Below are positions 36,795 to 46,326 of a stretch of DNA of 64,000 nt, one piece after another. Under the pieces are notes generated by a model. The model made no database searches. It was not told where the DNA came from and saw only the letters and a list, made by a program, of their open reading frames with translations. The stretch lies in contig JAJPIF010000002.1 of the NCBI GenBank assembly GCA_021324885.1, positions 1 to 64,000 of the forward strand, in the 5' to 3' direction. The position numbers and the translations under genes are program-made. The stretch comes from Pseudomonadota bacterium. GTDB lineage: Bacteria > Desulfobacterota > Binatia > Binatales > Binataceae. The stretch's first letter is position 1, and every line of letters begins with the position of its first letter.

Positions 36795-39011
36795 TTACAA
36801 TCGCGTCGTTTGGCCGGTTTCACCACTTATCTGCGTGATTTCCGCCGCCGCTTCTGGAACTGCGGGTATCCCGGTATCACTTGCTTGCCGGCGCGCCGTT
36901 TCCTCGGCGCGCTCCTCTTTATCCAGTACCGCGGCCATGGCTTCGAGATCGCGTCGGACAGTTTCAGCCAGGTCCCGGTTGATGCCTTTTACCTGCGCCA
37001 GTTCCTCAACGCTGGCTGCCCGGATCCGCTTGAGGCTGCCGAAATGGCGCAGCAGGGCGCGCGCCCTCACGGGGCCGATGCCTTCGATGTCGGCGAGAAT
37101 CGTCCGCAGGCGTGCGCGGCGGCGCAGTTCGCGGTTGTAAGTGATGGCAAACCGATGGGCCTCGTCGCGGATTCTCACCAGCAGGAACAGAGCGTTGGAA
37201 TTTTGTTTGAGAATTACGGGATCCTTGCGGTTGGGCAGAAAAACCCGCTCCTCGGACTTGACCACCGCCGGCGCGCGCGGCTCGTTGAGCACGTGCTGTT
37301 TGGCCAGGCCGATTACATCGATTTGGTCCACCAACCCCAGGTCGCGCAGCACGGCCAGCGCTATATTGAGCTGGCCTTTGCCGCCGTCGACCACAATCAG
37401 GTCGGGATATTCGTTTTCGCTCAGCGCGCGCGCGAGCCGGCGGTTGAGAACCTCGGACATGCTGGCGAAATCGTCCTGTCCCTCGACGGTGCGGATCCGG
37501 TAGCGGCGGTACAGGTCCTTGCGCGGCTGCCCCTCGTCGAACACCACCTGCGAGGCCACCACCATCGAACCCTGCAGATTGGAGATGTCGTAGCATTCGA
37601 TCCGTTTGGGGGTGTTGCGCAGCCGCAGTCTGGTGCGCAGTTCCTCCAGCATGCGTTCGCGCGTTTTTTCGCTGTCGCGGCGCGCGGCGAAACTCTGGCG
37701 CGCATTCTCATTGGCCATCTGGAGCAGATGGTTTTTCTCGCCCCGTTGCGGCACGAACACTGAGACTTTCCTGCCCCGCCTTTCAGTCAGCAGTTCGCCG
37801 CGAACCGTCGCGTCTTCCAGTTCGACGGGCACCAGCACTTCGTCGGGCAAATACCGTCCGCCCGCATAAAACTGGGTCAGCAAATCAGCCAGCACGTCCT
37901 GGTCGGAAAACTCCAGGTCTTCGAAACTCCAGCTTTGAGTCGAGGTGAGCTTGCCCCGCCTGACCATCAGCACGATGGCCTCGATAAAGCCGCCCTCGCG
38001 GTAAAGCCCGAAGATGTCCTGGTCGATTCCCCAATGATGGAGCACGGTCTGCTTCTCGACGGTTTTTTCGATCGCGCGCACCCGATCGCGCAATTTGGCC
38101 GCCTCCTCAAACTCCAGATTGTCGGCATGCGCCTTCATCCGCTCACGCATCACTTTGAGTAGTTCAAGGTCGCGCCCCTCCAGCAGCATGATTGCGGCGT
38201 CCAGATGACGTTGGTACTCGGTCCGATCGACCGGCAGACAGCAGGGTCCCAGGCAGCGCTTGATCTGATATTCCAGGCAGGGGCGCGTTCGATTGCGAAA
38301 CACGGCGTCGGAACAGGTGCGCAGCGGGAATACCTTGCGGATGACGTCGATGGTCTCGCGCAGGCCGTCGGCCGATCCGAACGGGCCGAAGTAACGGCCG
38401 CCGTCCTTGACGATCTTGCGCGTCACCATGATTCGCGGCCACGCGTGTTTCGTGACTTTCGCGCTCAGGTAGGATTTATCGTCCTTAAGCCGGATGTTGT
38501 AGCGCGGCCGGTATTGCTTGATAAGATTGTTTTCAAGAATCAGCGCTTCCTTCTCGCTCGCCGTCACCAGGGTCTCGAAATCCTTGACCCGGCTCATCAG
38601 GAAGCGCACCTGAAAGCGCGTATCGCCGCCGTCGCGAAAGTACGCGCGCACGCGTGCGCGCAGTGACTTGGCCTTGCCGACATACAGCACCTTGCCGGCC
38701 TTGTCGCGCAGCAGATAAACTCCGGGTTCGGGCGGCACCAGCTCCAGTTTGCGCTGGATCTCCTCATCGCTCAGCGCGCCAGGTCGGCCCCCGGATTGGG
38801 ACGGTTCGGCCGCATACACTACGAGCGAATCATGGCGCCTGCCGAGCGCCTCGGGGCGAGAGGTATCAGGCCCGGACAGATTTGATGAATCTGTCGGCGT
38901 CGCTTCATTGGCCGCAAAGGGGTGTTCAGAACCCGGCCCGTCGCCGGCCGCGGCATCATCTGGCTGATTAATATCGCCCCGCCGACTTTTATTTTCGATC
39001 GCCACAGCCAC
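36795..39011 (-). CDS. uvrC: Excinuclease ABC subunit C, with N-terminal extension
   Basis: 738 codons from a GTG at 39011, against about 600 in typical UvrC. GIY-YIG nuclease domain begins near residue 92 (PPEPGVYLLRDKAGKVLYVGKAK). A UVR domain (ELLKVMRERMKAHADNLEFEEAAKLRDR), the C-terminal RNase H-like nuclease (ECYDISNLQGSMVVAS; VVDGGKGQLN) and HhH pair (IEGIGPVRARALLRHFGS; VKGINRDLAE) follow. The first about 85 residues are acidic/Pro-Ser-rich and unlike the family, so a start further downstream is possible. TATAAT lies at 39013-39018 just before the GTG, without a matching -35. UvrC makes both incisions in excision repair. Confidence 0.93.
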   Translation of the reverse strand: MAVAIENKSRRGDINQPDDAAAGDGPGSEHPFAANEATPTDSSNLSGPDTSRPEALGRRHDSLVVYAAEPSQSGGRPGALSDEEIQRKLELVPPEPGVYLLRDKAGKVLYVGKAKSLRARVRAYFRDGGDTRFQVRFLMSRVKDFETLVTASEKEALILENNLIKQYRPRYNIRLKDDKSYLSAKVTKHAWPRIMVTRKIVKDGGRYFGPFGSADGLRETIDVIRKVFPLRTCSDAVFRNRTRPCLEYQIKRCLGPCCLPVDRTEYQRHLDAAIMLLEGRDLELLKVMRERMKAHADNLEFEEAAKLRDRVRAIEKTVEKQTVLHHWGIDQDIFGLYREGGFIEAIVLMVRRGKLTSTQSWSFEDLEFSDQDVLADLLTQFYAGGRYLPDEVLVPVELEDATVRGELLTERRGRKVSVFVPQRGEKNHLLQMANENARQSFAARRDSEKTRERMLEELRTRLRLRNTPKRIECYDISNLQGSMVVASQVVFDEGQPRKDLYRRYRIRTVEGQDDFASMSEVLNRRLARALSENEYPDLIVVDGGKGQLNIALAVLRDLGLVDQIDVIGLAKQHVLNEPRAPAVVKSEERVFLPNRKDPVILKQNSNALFLLVRIRDEAHRFAITYNRELRRRARLRTILADIEGIGPVRARALLRHFGSLKRIRAASVEELAQVKGINRDLAETVRRDLEAMAAVLDKEERAEETARRQASDTGIPAVPEAAAEITQISGETGQTTRL

Positions 39012-39106
39012 GATTATACACTATAAGAATCAAGCGCCGCCTGATCGGCCCTCGGGTTCGTATCAGGACTTTGACTGGACCCTGCAGACGGGAGAGGCAA
39101 AAACAC

Positions 39107-40042
39107 ATGCCGCTGGACCCTCAAATCAAGGCTATCCTGGATCAGGCCGCGTCCTCGGGAGCACCGCCGCTCAACACACTGACGCCGCACAAAGCGCGCC
39201 TCGCATTTCGCGCGATGCTGGAGAGTTTTACCGATACCCCGCCGATGGTGGCGAAATGCGAGGACCACGCAATCCCCGGTCCTGAGGGAGAGATCGGGCT
39301 GCGAATCTACACCCCGGAAGGCAAGGGGCCCTTTCCGGCGCTGATGTTCTTTCACGGTGGCGGCTGGGTCCTGGGCGATTTGGATACCCATGACGCGCTG
39401 TGCCGCGCGCTCACTCGCGAGGCCCGCTGTGTAACCGTCTCGGTGGATTACCGGCTCGCCCCCGAACACAAGTTTCCGGCCGCCGCCGAAGACTGCTATG
39501 CCGCATCGCAATGGGCTGCGCGCAATCGCACCGCGATTGGAGCCAGCTCCGCTCCCCTGGCAGTGAGCGGCGACAGCGCCGGCGGCAATTTGGCCGCCGC
39601 GCTCTGCCTGATGGCGCGCGATCGCGGCGATTTACGGATCGGCTACCAATTGCTGATGTATCCGGCTCTGGACGCGTCGCTGAAAACCGGCTCCATGAGC
39701 GAATTTGCCGAAGGCTACCTGCTCACCCGCGCCGACATGGTTTGGTTCTGGAACCATTATCTGCGCACCGAAGAGGACCGCTCCAATCCCTACGCGTGTC
39801 CCGTTGCCGCCACAGACCTGCGCGGATTGCCACCCGCGACGGTGATCACGGCAGAATATGATCCCTTGCGCGACGAGGGCGAGACCTATGCGAAACGCCT
39901 GCGCGAGGCCCAGGTCCGCGTCGTGGCCAGACGCTACGACGGGATGACCCACGGCTTCATGAGCATGGCGCCGTTCGTGGACAAGGGCCGCAAGGCAATC
40001 GAGGAGGCCGCTGCCAATCTTCGCGCCGCCTTCAAGGGCTGA
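39107..40042 (+). CDS. Hormone-sensitive-lipase-type alpha/beta hydrolase (esterase)
   Basis: 311 residues from ATG 39107, with GGGAGAGG upstream. Oxyanion-hole motif HGGGW, nucleophile elbow GDSAGG, acid in EYDPLRDE and catalytic His in THGFM. Cytoplasmic. The family hydrolyses short esters and is common near acyl-CoA genes. Divergent from uvrC and followed by two acyl-CoA dehydrogenases. Natural substrate unknown. Confidence 0.92.
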   Translation: MPLDPQIKAILDQAASSGAPPLNTLTPHKARLAFRAMLESFTDTPPMVAKCEDHAIPGPEGEIGLRIYTPEGKGPFPALMFFHGGGWVLGDLDTHDALCRALTREARCVTVSVDYRLAPEHKFPAAAEDCYAASQWAARNRTAIGASSAPLAVSGDSAGGNLAAALCLMARDRGDLRIGYQLLMYPALDASLKTGSMSEFAEGYLLTRADMVWFWNHYLRTEEDRSNPYACPVAATDLRGLPPATVITAEYDPLRDEGETYAKRLREAQVRVVARRYDGMTHGFMSMAPFVDKGRKAIEEAAANLRAAFKG

Positions 40043-40234
40043 TACGCTGCGGGCAGTTTGTCGAGCGCATATCCAGGCCTTTGGGGACCGCGCCGCAATG
40101 CTTTGCGAGTTGCGCTTGAGCCGCGGTAAGGGCCGGGCTATTTTCGCAACTACCGCTGGCCGGCAGGGGCGGCATGCAAAGCGGCCAGTAAAACAGGCTT
40201 TGCAGGATCACCGACCGCATCACGATTTCAAAAA

Positions 40235-41395
40235 ATGAGCACAGCAGACAAACCAGTCGTCGAATCGGCGCAGCACATCCGGTACGCGTTTACCGAGGAG
40301 CAGGAACAGTTCCGCACGGCACTGCGGCGTTTTTTGGAAGATAAATCCCCGCCCCTCGAGGTCCGCCGCCTGATGGCCACGGCGCAGGGTTACGATCCCG
40401 CGGTCTGGCGCCGTCTTAGCGAGGATCTCGCGCTGCCGGGAATCCATGTGCCGCAGCAGTATGGCGGCGCTGGCTTTGGGATGGTCGAACTGGGAATCGT
40501 GATGGAGGAACTGGGGCGCTCCTTGTTGTGCGCGCCCTATTTTTCAAGCGCCGTGCTCGCCGCCAGCGCGATCATGAACGGCGCCACCGAGGAACAAAAG
40601 CGCGACCTGCTGCCCGATATCGCCGCCGGTTTACAGCTCGCAACGCTGGCGGTAACCGAACTCGACGGCAACTGGGATCCTCGCGCAATCCGGCTCAAGG
40701 CAACCCGCGCGGGCGGCAACTATCTTCTCGAAGGAGTGAAAAGCTACGTGGTTGACGGCCATACGGCGAACCTGCTGGTGGTGGCCGCGCGCGCGGCGGA
40801 CCGAGACATCGGACTGTTCGCGATACCCGCGGACGCAGCCGGCGTTGCGCGCGAGCTGCTTGCGTCCATGGATCCGACCCGCAAAATCGCCCGTATCGAG
40901 TTCAAAGCGGCGCGGGCGCAACTCCTCGGCGATAGCGAAGACGGCCTCAACGCGCTCAGCCGCACGCTGGATCAGGCCGCGGTCGCGCTGGCCAACGAGA
41001 TGGTCGGCGGCGCCCAGAAGCTGCTCGAATCGGCGGTGAGCTACGCCAAAATGCGAGTCCAGTTCGGACGCGAGATCGGATCGTTCCAGGCGATCAAACA
41101 CAAACTGGCCGACATGCTCGTGGACGTCGAACTCGCGAAGTCCACTGCTTATTACGCCGCCCAGGCCGCGGCGGTCGAGGACCCCGAATGGCCCGCGATC
41201 GCCTGCATGGCAAAGGCCGCGGCATCCGACACCTACGTGCGGACTGCCGCCGAAACGATTCAGATTCACGGCGGCATCGGCTTCACCTGGGACAACGACA
41301 CGCATCTGTGGTTCAAGCGGGCCAAAAGCTCGGAAGTGTTCCTCGGCCAGCCGAACTACCATCGCGAACTGTTGATGCAGCGCTGGAGGGTTTGA
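40235..41395 (+). CDS. Acyl-CoA dehydrogenase, likely alpha/beta pair member 1
   Basis: 386 residues. ACAD fold: N-terminal helices (FTEEQEQFRTALRRFLED), a middle beta domain with only a weak version of the usual FAD loop (TLAVTELDGNWDPRAIRL), and the C-terminal FAD/dimer motif TAAETIQIHGGIGFTWDND. It stops 1 nt before another ACAD. Paired, unlike adjacent dehydrogenases form heteromers in steroid side-chain degradation, and that is a possible reading here. Substrate not assigned. Confidence 0.88.
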   Translation: MSTADKPVVESAQHIRYAFTEEQEQFRTALRRFLEDKSPPLEVRRLMATAQGYDPAVWRRLSEDLALPGIHVPQQYGGAGFGMVELGIVMEELGRSLLCAPYFSSAVLAASAIMNGATEEQKRDLLPDIAAGLQLATLAVTELDGNWDPRAIRLKATRAGGNYLLEGVKSYVVDGHTANLLVVAARAADRDIGLFAIPADAAGVARELLASMDPTRKIARIEFKAARAQLLGDSEDGLNALSRTLDQAAVALANEMVGGAQKLLESAVSYAKMRVQFGREIGSFQAIKHKLADMLVDVELAKSTAYYAAQAAAVEDPEWPAIACMAKAAASDTYVRTAAETIQIHGGIGFTWDNDTHLWFKRAKSSEVFLGQPNYHRELLMQRWRV

Positions 41396-41396
41396 A

Positions 41397-42641
41397 ATGA
41401 GCGAGATCAGCGAAGATGAAGTACGGCGCGAGGTGCGCGCATGGCTGGCTGAGAACTGGGATCCGAACCTGTCGTTGTTGGCCTGGCGCAACAAGCTCGC
41501 CGATTCCGGATGGGGAATGCCACAGTGGCCCAGGCAGTGGTACGGGCGCGGCCTGCCGGCCCGGATGGTGCGCATCGTCGAAGAGGAATTCGCCGCCGTC
41601 GGCGCGATCGGATGTTTGAGAGGAGGAATCGGACGCCTGGCGGCGGCAGTGCTGCTGGAACACGGCACGGATTACCAAAAGCAGAAATTCCTGCGCCGCA
41701 TCATCACCGCCGAGGATACCTGGTGCCAGTTGTTCAGCGAGCCCGGCAGCGGCTCGGATCTCGCGGGCGCCACCACGCGCGCGGATTTCGACGGCAAAAA
41801 CTGGATTATCAACGGCCAGAAGGTCTGGACCACCAGCGCCCATCATGCCAAGTGGGGCACGCTGCTGGCCCGCACCGATTGGGACGCGCCCAAACACGAG
41901 GGCCTGTCCTATTTCATCCTCGATATGAAGCAGCCAGGCGTCGACGTGCAGCCGCTGCGGCAGATGAACGGCCACGCATCCTTCAACCAGGTGTTCTTCA
42001 ACGATGCGGTCGTACCGCCCGAGCATCTGGTCTCGACCGTCAACAACGGATGGCAGGTGGCCGTGACGACTCTCGCCTACGAGCGGCGCTTTGCTGCCGA
42101 TATCGCAAGGCCATCAAGGCGCGGCCCGCGGGAGGGGCGGATTTACGAGGAAGAGCGGGCCGAGACCGCCACCGTGATGGAACCGTACAAATGGTATCCA
42201 CAACGGGCCGGCCGCGTTGATCTGATAATCGAGCGGGCACGCGAAACCGGCGCCAATCACGACCCCGTTGTGCGACAGGAAATTGCCCGACTGATGACCC
42301 TGGCCCAGGCAGCCGAATGGACGGCGCGGCGCGCACGGGCGGCACAGAGCCAGGGGCGTCCCCAGGGTCCTGAAGGATCGCTGGGGAAACTTGCGGCCAG
42401 TCATGTCGCCCGCGGCTGCGCGCGCGTGCATACCATGATTACCGGAACGGCCGCGATGTTGACCGGCGCGGACAGCCCACGAAACGGAGTGATTGCGGAG
42501 ATTCTGGTCTCGGTGCCCGCAGTCTCGATCGCGGGCGGCACCGACGAGATTCAACGCAACATCATCGCCGAGCGCGTGCTCGGACTGCCCAAGGAACCGC
42601 GTTTCGACACCGGTCCATTCCGCAACATCCGCAGAAATTAG
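41397..42641 (+). CDS. Acyl-CoA dehydrogenase, likely pair member 2
   Basis: 414 residues. FAD-binding loop CQLFSEPGSGSDLAGATTRAD, WIINGQKVWTTSAHHA and GWQVAVTTLAYER are clear. Near the end, where medium-chain enzymes have the catalytic Glu (IYEGT), it reads IAGGTDEIQRNIIAERVLGLP, so the base must come from another position or from the partner subunit. It lies 1 nt after the first dehydrogenase (TGAAATG), so the two are co-translated. Confidence 0.9.
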   Translation: MSEISEDEVRREVRAWLAENWDPNLSLLAWRNKLADSGWGMPQWPRQWYGRGLPARMVRIVEEEFAAVGAIGCLRGGIGRLAAAVLLEHGTDYQKQKFLRRIITAEDTWCQLFSEPGSGSDLAGATTRADFDGKNWIINGQKVWTTSAHHAKWGTLLARTDWDAPKHEGLSYFILDMKQPGVDVQPLRQMNGHASFNQVFFNDAVVPPEHLVSTVNNGWQVAVTTLAYERRFAADIARPSRRGPREGRIYEEERAETATVMEPYKWYPQRAGRVDLIIERARETGANHDPVVRQEIARLMTLAQAAEWTARRARAAQSQGRPQGPEGSLGKLAASHVARGCARVHTMITGTAAMLTGADSPRNGVIAEILVSVPAVSIAGGTDEIQRNIIAERVLGLPKEPRFDTGPFRNIRRN

Positions 42642-42962
42642 CGCAGACCGCCGGCGTATATTTTGTCCGGCGGATCTTTCCGATACCCAGCAATTTTCTG
42701 TTCCTGCATCGGTGGCCGGCCGCGCGTGATGGCCGCGCGGATGGGCCCGCGGCGCGCCAAGGAGGCGAATATGCCGGCGCTACAGCGCCGGCGATCTCTA
42801 TCAACCGGGGATGGTGAATCGCGTGACTCAAGCCGGGGAATTGATGCCCCAGGCGCGTGAACTTGCCGCGACGCTCGCGCAACAAAATCTCACGGCCGCC
42901 TCCGCGACCAGACATTTCATCGATGGGGCGTTCGCAGCCCGCGCTGGTATTGAACCGTGCCG
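42642..42962. other. About 320 bp without a gene, with a GC palindrome
   Basis: Lies between the plus-strand dehydrogenases and the minus-strand glutaredoxin. A perfect 9-bp inverted repeat at 42773-42792 (GCCGGCGCT, 2-nt loop) is the only clear structure. It has no T-run, so it is not a classical terminator. No credible reading frame. Confidence 0.45.
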
Positions 42963-43232
42963 TTACTCCGGCTCGGCCAGCAGAGGATCCAACTCATCGG
43001 CGTCATCAAGCGCTTTCAGTTCGTCGTAGCCGCCAATAATCCGGCCGTTGATGAAAATTTCCGGAACGGTGCGGCGCCCGCCGGCGCGCTCGACCATTTT
43101 CTCACGCAGTTCGGGATCGTCGCTCACGTCGATTTCCTCAAACTCGACTCCCTTTTGCTTGAACAACGATTTCGCCCTGACACAGTATGGACAAAACTGA
43201 GTGGTATAGATCTCGACCCTGGCCAAAGACAA
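42963..43232 (-). CDS. grxC: Glutaredoxin 3-type
   Basis: 89 residues. Thioredoxin fold with the dithiol site CPYC (14-17), the cis-Pro loop GGRRTVPEIFINGR and GGYDELKALDD at the glutathione-binding end. It reduces disulfides with glutathione. Transcribed separately from the upstream purine/glycosyltransferase run, because a terminator at 43286-43313 precedes it. Confidence 0.95.
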   Translation of the reverse strand: MSLARVEIYTTQFCPYCVRAKSLFKQKGVEFEEIDVSDDPELREKMVERAGGRRTVPEIFINGRIIGGYDELKALDDADELDPLLAEPE

Positions 43233-43285
43233 TCTCCTGCTGCTGGTTTCCCTGATTCAAAGTATATACGGTTGCTGGTGCTTTC

Positions 43286-43313
43286 CAAAAAGGGCGAAAG
43301 CGCAATCGCCCTT
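43286..43313 (-). terminator. Rho-independent terminator of the comF-to-GT2 run
   Basis: On the minus strand: stem AAGGGCGA / TCGCCCTT (8 perfect bp, 8-nt loop) followed by TTTTT, starting 7 nt after the GT2 stop codon. It ends the polycistronic unit before glutaredoxin. Confidence 0.78.
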
Positions 43314-43319
43314 CCACTT

Positions 43320-44099
43320 TCAGCGCACGTCAGCGTACCATCGCCGCAGCCGCGCGGGAGAGACGCCGGCCAGATAGCAAAATCTGATTATCCACATCCG
43401 CAGGACCGTGCGGATAAGCCCGCCGCGTTGCCATCGCCGCGCCGACGTAACGACGCGGCTGCGCAGGCAGGCGATCGATCCCGCGCGCTTGAGCCGGCGG
43501 GCGAAGTCGAGATCTTCGCAGATGTCCATTTCAGGGAAACCGCCCACGGCGTCAAAGATGCGGCGCCTGACGAAGATCGCCTGATCGCCGGTGCCGGTGC
43601 GGCTGATCCGCGAGCGCAAGCTGATCAGGCGGCCGATCAACCAGCACGCGGGCCCCGCTGCATCCAGCTGCAAATCGAAGCGGCCGCCGACGACCCGGGG
43701 ATTGCTCACAGCCGCATCGATGTCGGCGGCAAAAGTTGATGGCACCAGCGTGTCGGCGTGCACGAATGCCAGAACCTCGCCGCTGGCGCGTGCCGCTCCG
43801 GCATTCAACTGGCGCGCGCGTCCGCGCGGCGAGCGAATCAGGATGTCGCAAAAACCGCGCGCCGCATCGGGGCTGCCGTCCGCGCTTCCGCCATCGACGA
43901 CAATGATCTCCGCATCGGGTGCGCTGGCGCGCAGCCGTTTTAAGGTAGCCGCAATCGATTCGCTCTCATTTAGCATCGGGACTATGATTGAGAGCCTCCG
44001 GGAAACGCAGGCCGCACCGGCCCACGATTTTTCAAAACCGATCCTCGATGCTTTCTCCTCACTCTGACCAGGGCGAAATTCTTTGAGCGTTTCAACCAA
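43320..44099 (-). CDS. Family 2 glycosyltransferase, TIGR04283-like
   Basis: 259 residues from a TTG at 44099; the fold itself begins at RLSIIVPMLNESES, so the true start may be later. Seen: VVDGGSADGS, HADT in place of the usual DxD, a GTGDQAIFVRR-type segment and EDLDFARRLKR, which are typical for the small GT2 group found with rSAM/selenobiotic-like loci. The start lies 4 nt after the DUF523 stop. Probably cytoplasmic; substrate unknown. Confidence 0.85.
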   Translation of the reverse strand: MVETLKEFRPGQSEEKASRIGFEKSWAGAACVSRRLSIIVPMLNESESIAATLKRLRASAPDAEIIVVDGGSADGSPDAARGFCDILIRSPRGRARQLNAGAARASGEVLAFVHADTLVPSTFAADIDAAVSNPRVVGGRFDLQLDAAGPACWLIGRLISLRSRISRTGTGDQAIFVRRRIFDAVGGFPEMDICEDLDFARRLKRAGSIACLRSRVVTSARRWQRGGLIRTVLRMWIIRFCYLAGVSPARLRRWYADVR

Positions 44100-44102
44100 A
44101 TC

Positions 44103-44585
44103 CTATCGACCTCGTTTACGGCGCAGCGCCTGAACCTCGTTGAGGACACGCACACCGCGGCGCGCGAGCGATGCCGCGAACACGCCCTGGCCCGGCGCGA
44201 GCTCGCCGTCGCGGTAAACGCTGTTCACGCCGCAGGAGGGACTGCACTCCTTGAGCACGGCTTCGCGCGCTCCGGCGGCGTCCAGCTGCTCGATTGCAGC
44301 CTGTGCGCCAGCCAGGAAAGACGGCGTCCGATCGATTCCATTTGCGTCGATCACCCGCGCCTTGCCGTCGAGCACGTCGGCGCCGTCGCCGCCGTTTATC
44401 TGACACGGAGCTCGCGGCGTGTCCAATCCGCCCAATTCTTCCGGACAGACAGCGATCACGTTGCGGCCTTCAAGCGCAAAGGCAAGTTCGGGCGTGAATT
44501 TATCCTTGCCGTCAAAGCGGCAGGGACGGCCGAGCAGACAGGCCGAAACCACCACCGCGCCGCGTTTGGACTTTGCGCCGCCCAT
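44103..44585 (-). CDS. DUF523 protein
   Basis: 160 residues. Family landmarks: VSACLLGRPCRFDG, VCPEELGGLDTPRAPCQI and KECSPSCGVNSVYRDG. The paired cysteines suggest a metal or Fe-S site. DUF523 proteins are widespread, cytoplasmic and of unsettled function. It is placed between purN (2 nt) and GT2 in the same run. Confidence 0.9.
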   Translation of the reverse strand: MGGAKSKRGAVVVSACLLGRPCRFDGKDKFTPELAFALEGRNVIAVCPEELGGLDTPRAPCQINGGDGADVLDGKARVIDANGIDRTPSFLAGAQAAIEQLDAAGAREAVLKECSPSCGVNSVYRDGELAPGQGVFAASLARRGVRVLNEVQALRRKRGR

Positions 44586-44587
44586 AT

Positions 44588-45271
44588 TTACGAGTCCGTC
44601 AACGGAGGATTGATCAGCACTTGGCCGCCGGGCGGCGTCCGCGCATCCTTTACGATAACCTGGCGGCCCTTTATTTCCAGACGGCCCTGCTGGAACAACT
44701 CGATCGCGCGCGGGTAAATGCGATGTTCCTGCGCCAGGATGCGCGCGGAGAGGCTGTCTTCGGTATCGCTGCCATACACCGGTACCACGGCCTGGATGAT
44801 GATTGGGCCGTCATCGACTCCCTCGGTGACGAAAAACACGGTACATCCTGAAAAGCGCGCTCCGTAGTCGATTGCCGCCTTCTGCACATGCAGGCCGGGA
44901 AAGGAAGGCAGCAGTGCGGGATGAATGTTCATGATGCGATTGGGAAAGGCCCGCAGCATTACATGGGAAAGCAGCCGCATGAAGCCGGCCAGAATCACCA
45001 GTTCGACGTCCGCTGCCCTCAGCTCCGCCACCAACCGGCGATCGAAGGCTTCACGGGATTCGAAGCGCCGATGGTCGATCACCAGGGTGCGAATTCCGGC
45101 ATCGCGCGCGCGGATCAGCCCGTAAGCGTCGGCCCGATTCGAGATCACCACGCGGATTTCAGCCTTGAGTTCGCGCCGCCCAATCGCGTCGATAATCGCC
45201 TGAAGATTGGTGCCGGAGCCCGAGATCAGCACGCCCAGTTTCAGCGGGTCCGGATTCGTGGTGGCGTTCAT
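44588..45271 (-). CDS. purN: Phosphoribosylglycinamide formyltransferase (GARFT)
   Basis: 227 residues. Formyl-THF-dependent enzyme of purine synthesis. The N-terminal GVLISGSGTNLQAIIDAI and the catalytic block MNIHPALLPSFPG with His, plus VHFVTEGVDDGPIIIQ-type sequence (VFFVTEGVDDGPII), are clear. It starts in a 4-nt overlap (ATGA) with purM's stop. Two adjacent de novo purine steps in one operon. Confidence 0.96.
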   Translation of the reverse strand: MNATTNPDPLKLGVLISGSGTNLQAIIDAIGRRELKAEIRVVISNRADAYGLIRARDAGIRTLVIDHRRFESREAFDRRLVAELRAADVELVILAGFMRLLSHVMLRAFPNRIMNIHPALLPSFPGLHVQKAAIDYGARFSGCTVFFVTEGVDDGPIIIQAVVPVYGSDTEDSLSARILAQEHRIYPRAIELFQQGRLEIKGRQVIVKDARTPPGGQVLINPPLTDS

Positions 45272-46323
45272 GACCGAGCCGCTCCGGCATCGATGCTCAC
45301 GCCGCGAATCCCCGGCCGTAGCTCTCCGACGATGTAGGCCGGCTGGCGGCTGCGATGCAGATGGTCCAATGCCGCCTCGACGTCACCCGGCGCAAAGATT
45401 CCGATCATACCCAAGCCGTTGTTGAACGTGCGGTCCATCTCGGCCTGGCTCACGTTGCCCAGCCGGGCAATCAGGTCGAAGATCGGCGGGACCGGCCAGC
45501 TTCCGCGTCTCACGCGCGCGCCCAGTGAGGGAGGTAGCACCCGCGGAAGGTTTTCGACTATTCCCCCGCCGGTGATGTTCGCCAGCGCTTTCATGCGAAA
45601 TCTGCGGAACAGTTCGAGCGCGGTTTTGGCGTAAATCCGGGTGGGTTTGAGCAGTTCCTCGCCCAAGGTTGATTTCAGGCCGGGGGCGCGCCGCGACAAC
45701 CGAAGCCCGCCGTCCTCGATCAACACTTTGCGCGCCAGCGAATAGCCATTGGAATGCAGGCCGTTGGAGGCCAGTCCGACCAGCACGTCGCCCGCTCGCA
45801 AGCTTTGCGGATCGGGAATTTGTTCGCGCTCGACTATTCCCACTGCAAACCCGACCAGGTCGTATTCGCCTTCACCGTAAAGGCCCGGGAGCTGGGCGGT
45901 CTCGCCGCCGACCAGAGCGGCGCCCGCCTGCGCGCATCCGTCGGCGATGCCCTTCACGATCGCGAGCGCTGTTTTGCGCTCGAGCCTGCCGATCCCTATG
46001 TAATCGAGAAAGAACAGCGGGCGCGCCGCCGAGCAGATGATGTCATTGACGCACATCGCGACGCAATCGATACCTACCGTGTCGTGGCGACGCATCATGA
46101 CCGCGATTTTGAGCTTGGTTCCGACTCCGTCCGTGCCGGCGACCAGTACCGGGTCGCGCATCCCATGGCCGTCCAGCCCGATCAGGGCGCCGAATCCGCC
46201 GACGCCCGAAATGACGTGCGCGCCGTTGGTTCGGCCGGCGATTCGTTTGAAAAGCGGGACCAAACTTTCCTTCAAATCGATATCCACGCCCGCTCTCTTG
46301 TACGTCGATTGACTCGCCACCAC
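45268..46323 (-). CDS. purM: Phosphoribosylformylglycinamidine cyclo-ligase (AIR synthetase)
   Basis: 351 residues. ATP-dependent ring closure to AIR. N-terminal YKRAGVDIDLK, HVISGVGGFGAL, VAGTDGVGTKLKIA, CVNDIICSAARPLFFLDYIG, VGGETAQLPG and the C-terminal ITGGGIVENLPRVLP block are all characteristic. Length normal. It is followed by purN through overlapping stop/start, and preceded by a methyltransferase gene 4 nt upstream. Confidence 0.97.
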   Translation of the reverse strand: MVASQSTYKRAGVDIDLKESLVPLFKRIAGRTNGAHVISGVGGFGALIGLDGHGMRDPVLVAGTDGVGTKLKIAVMMRRHDTVGIDCVAMCVNDIICSAARPLFFLDYIGIGRLERKTALAIVKGIADGCAQAGAALVGGETAQLPGLYGEGEYDLVGFAVGIVEREQIPDPQSLRAGDVLVGLASNGLHSNGYSLARKVLIEDGGLRLSRRAPGLKSTLGEELLKPTRIYAKTALELFRRFRMKALANITGGGIVENLPRVLPPSLGARVRRGSWPVPPIFDLIARLGNVSQAEMDRTFNNGLGMIGIFAPGDVEAALDHLHRSRQPAYIVGELRPGIRGVSIDAGAARS

Positions 46324-46326
46324 TGC

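Noticed and set aside
39013-39018. TATAAT before uvrC
   Set aside because: No -35 at any acceptable spacing, so not listed as a promoter.
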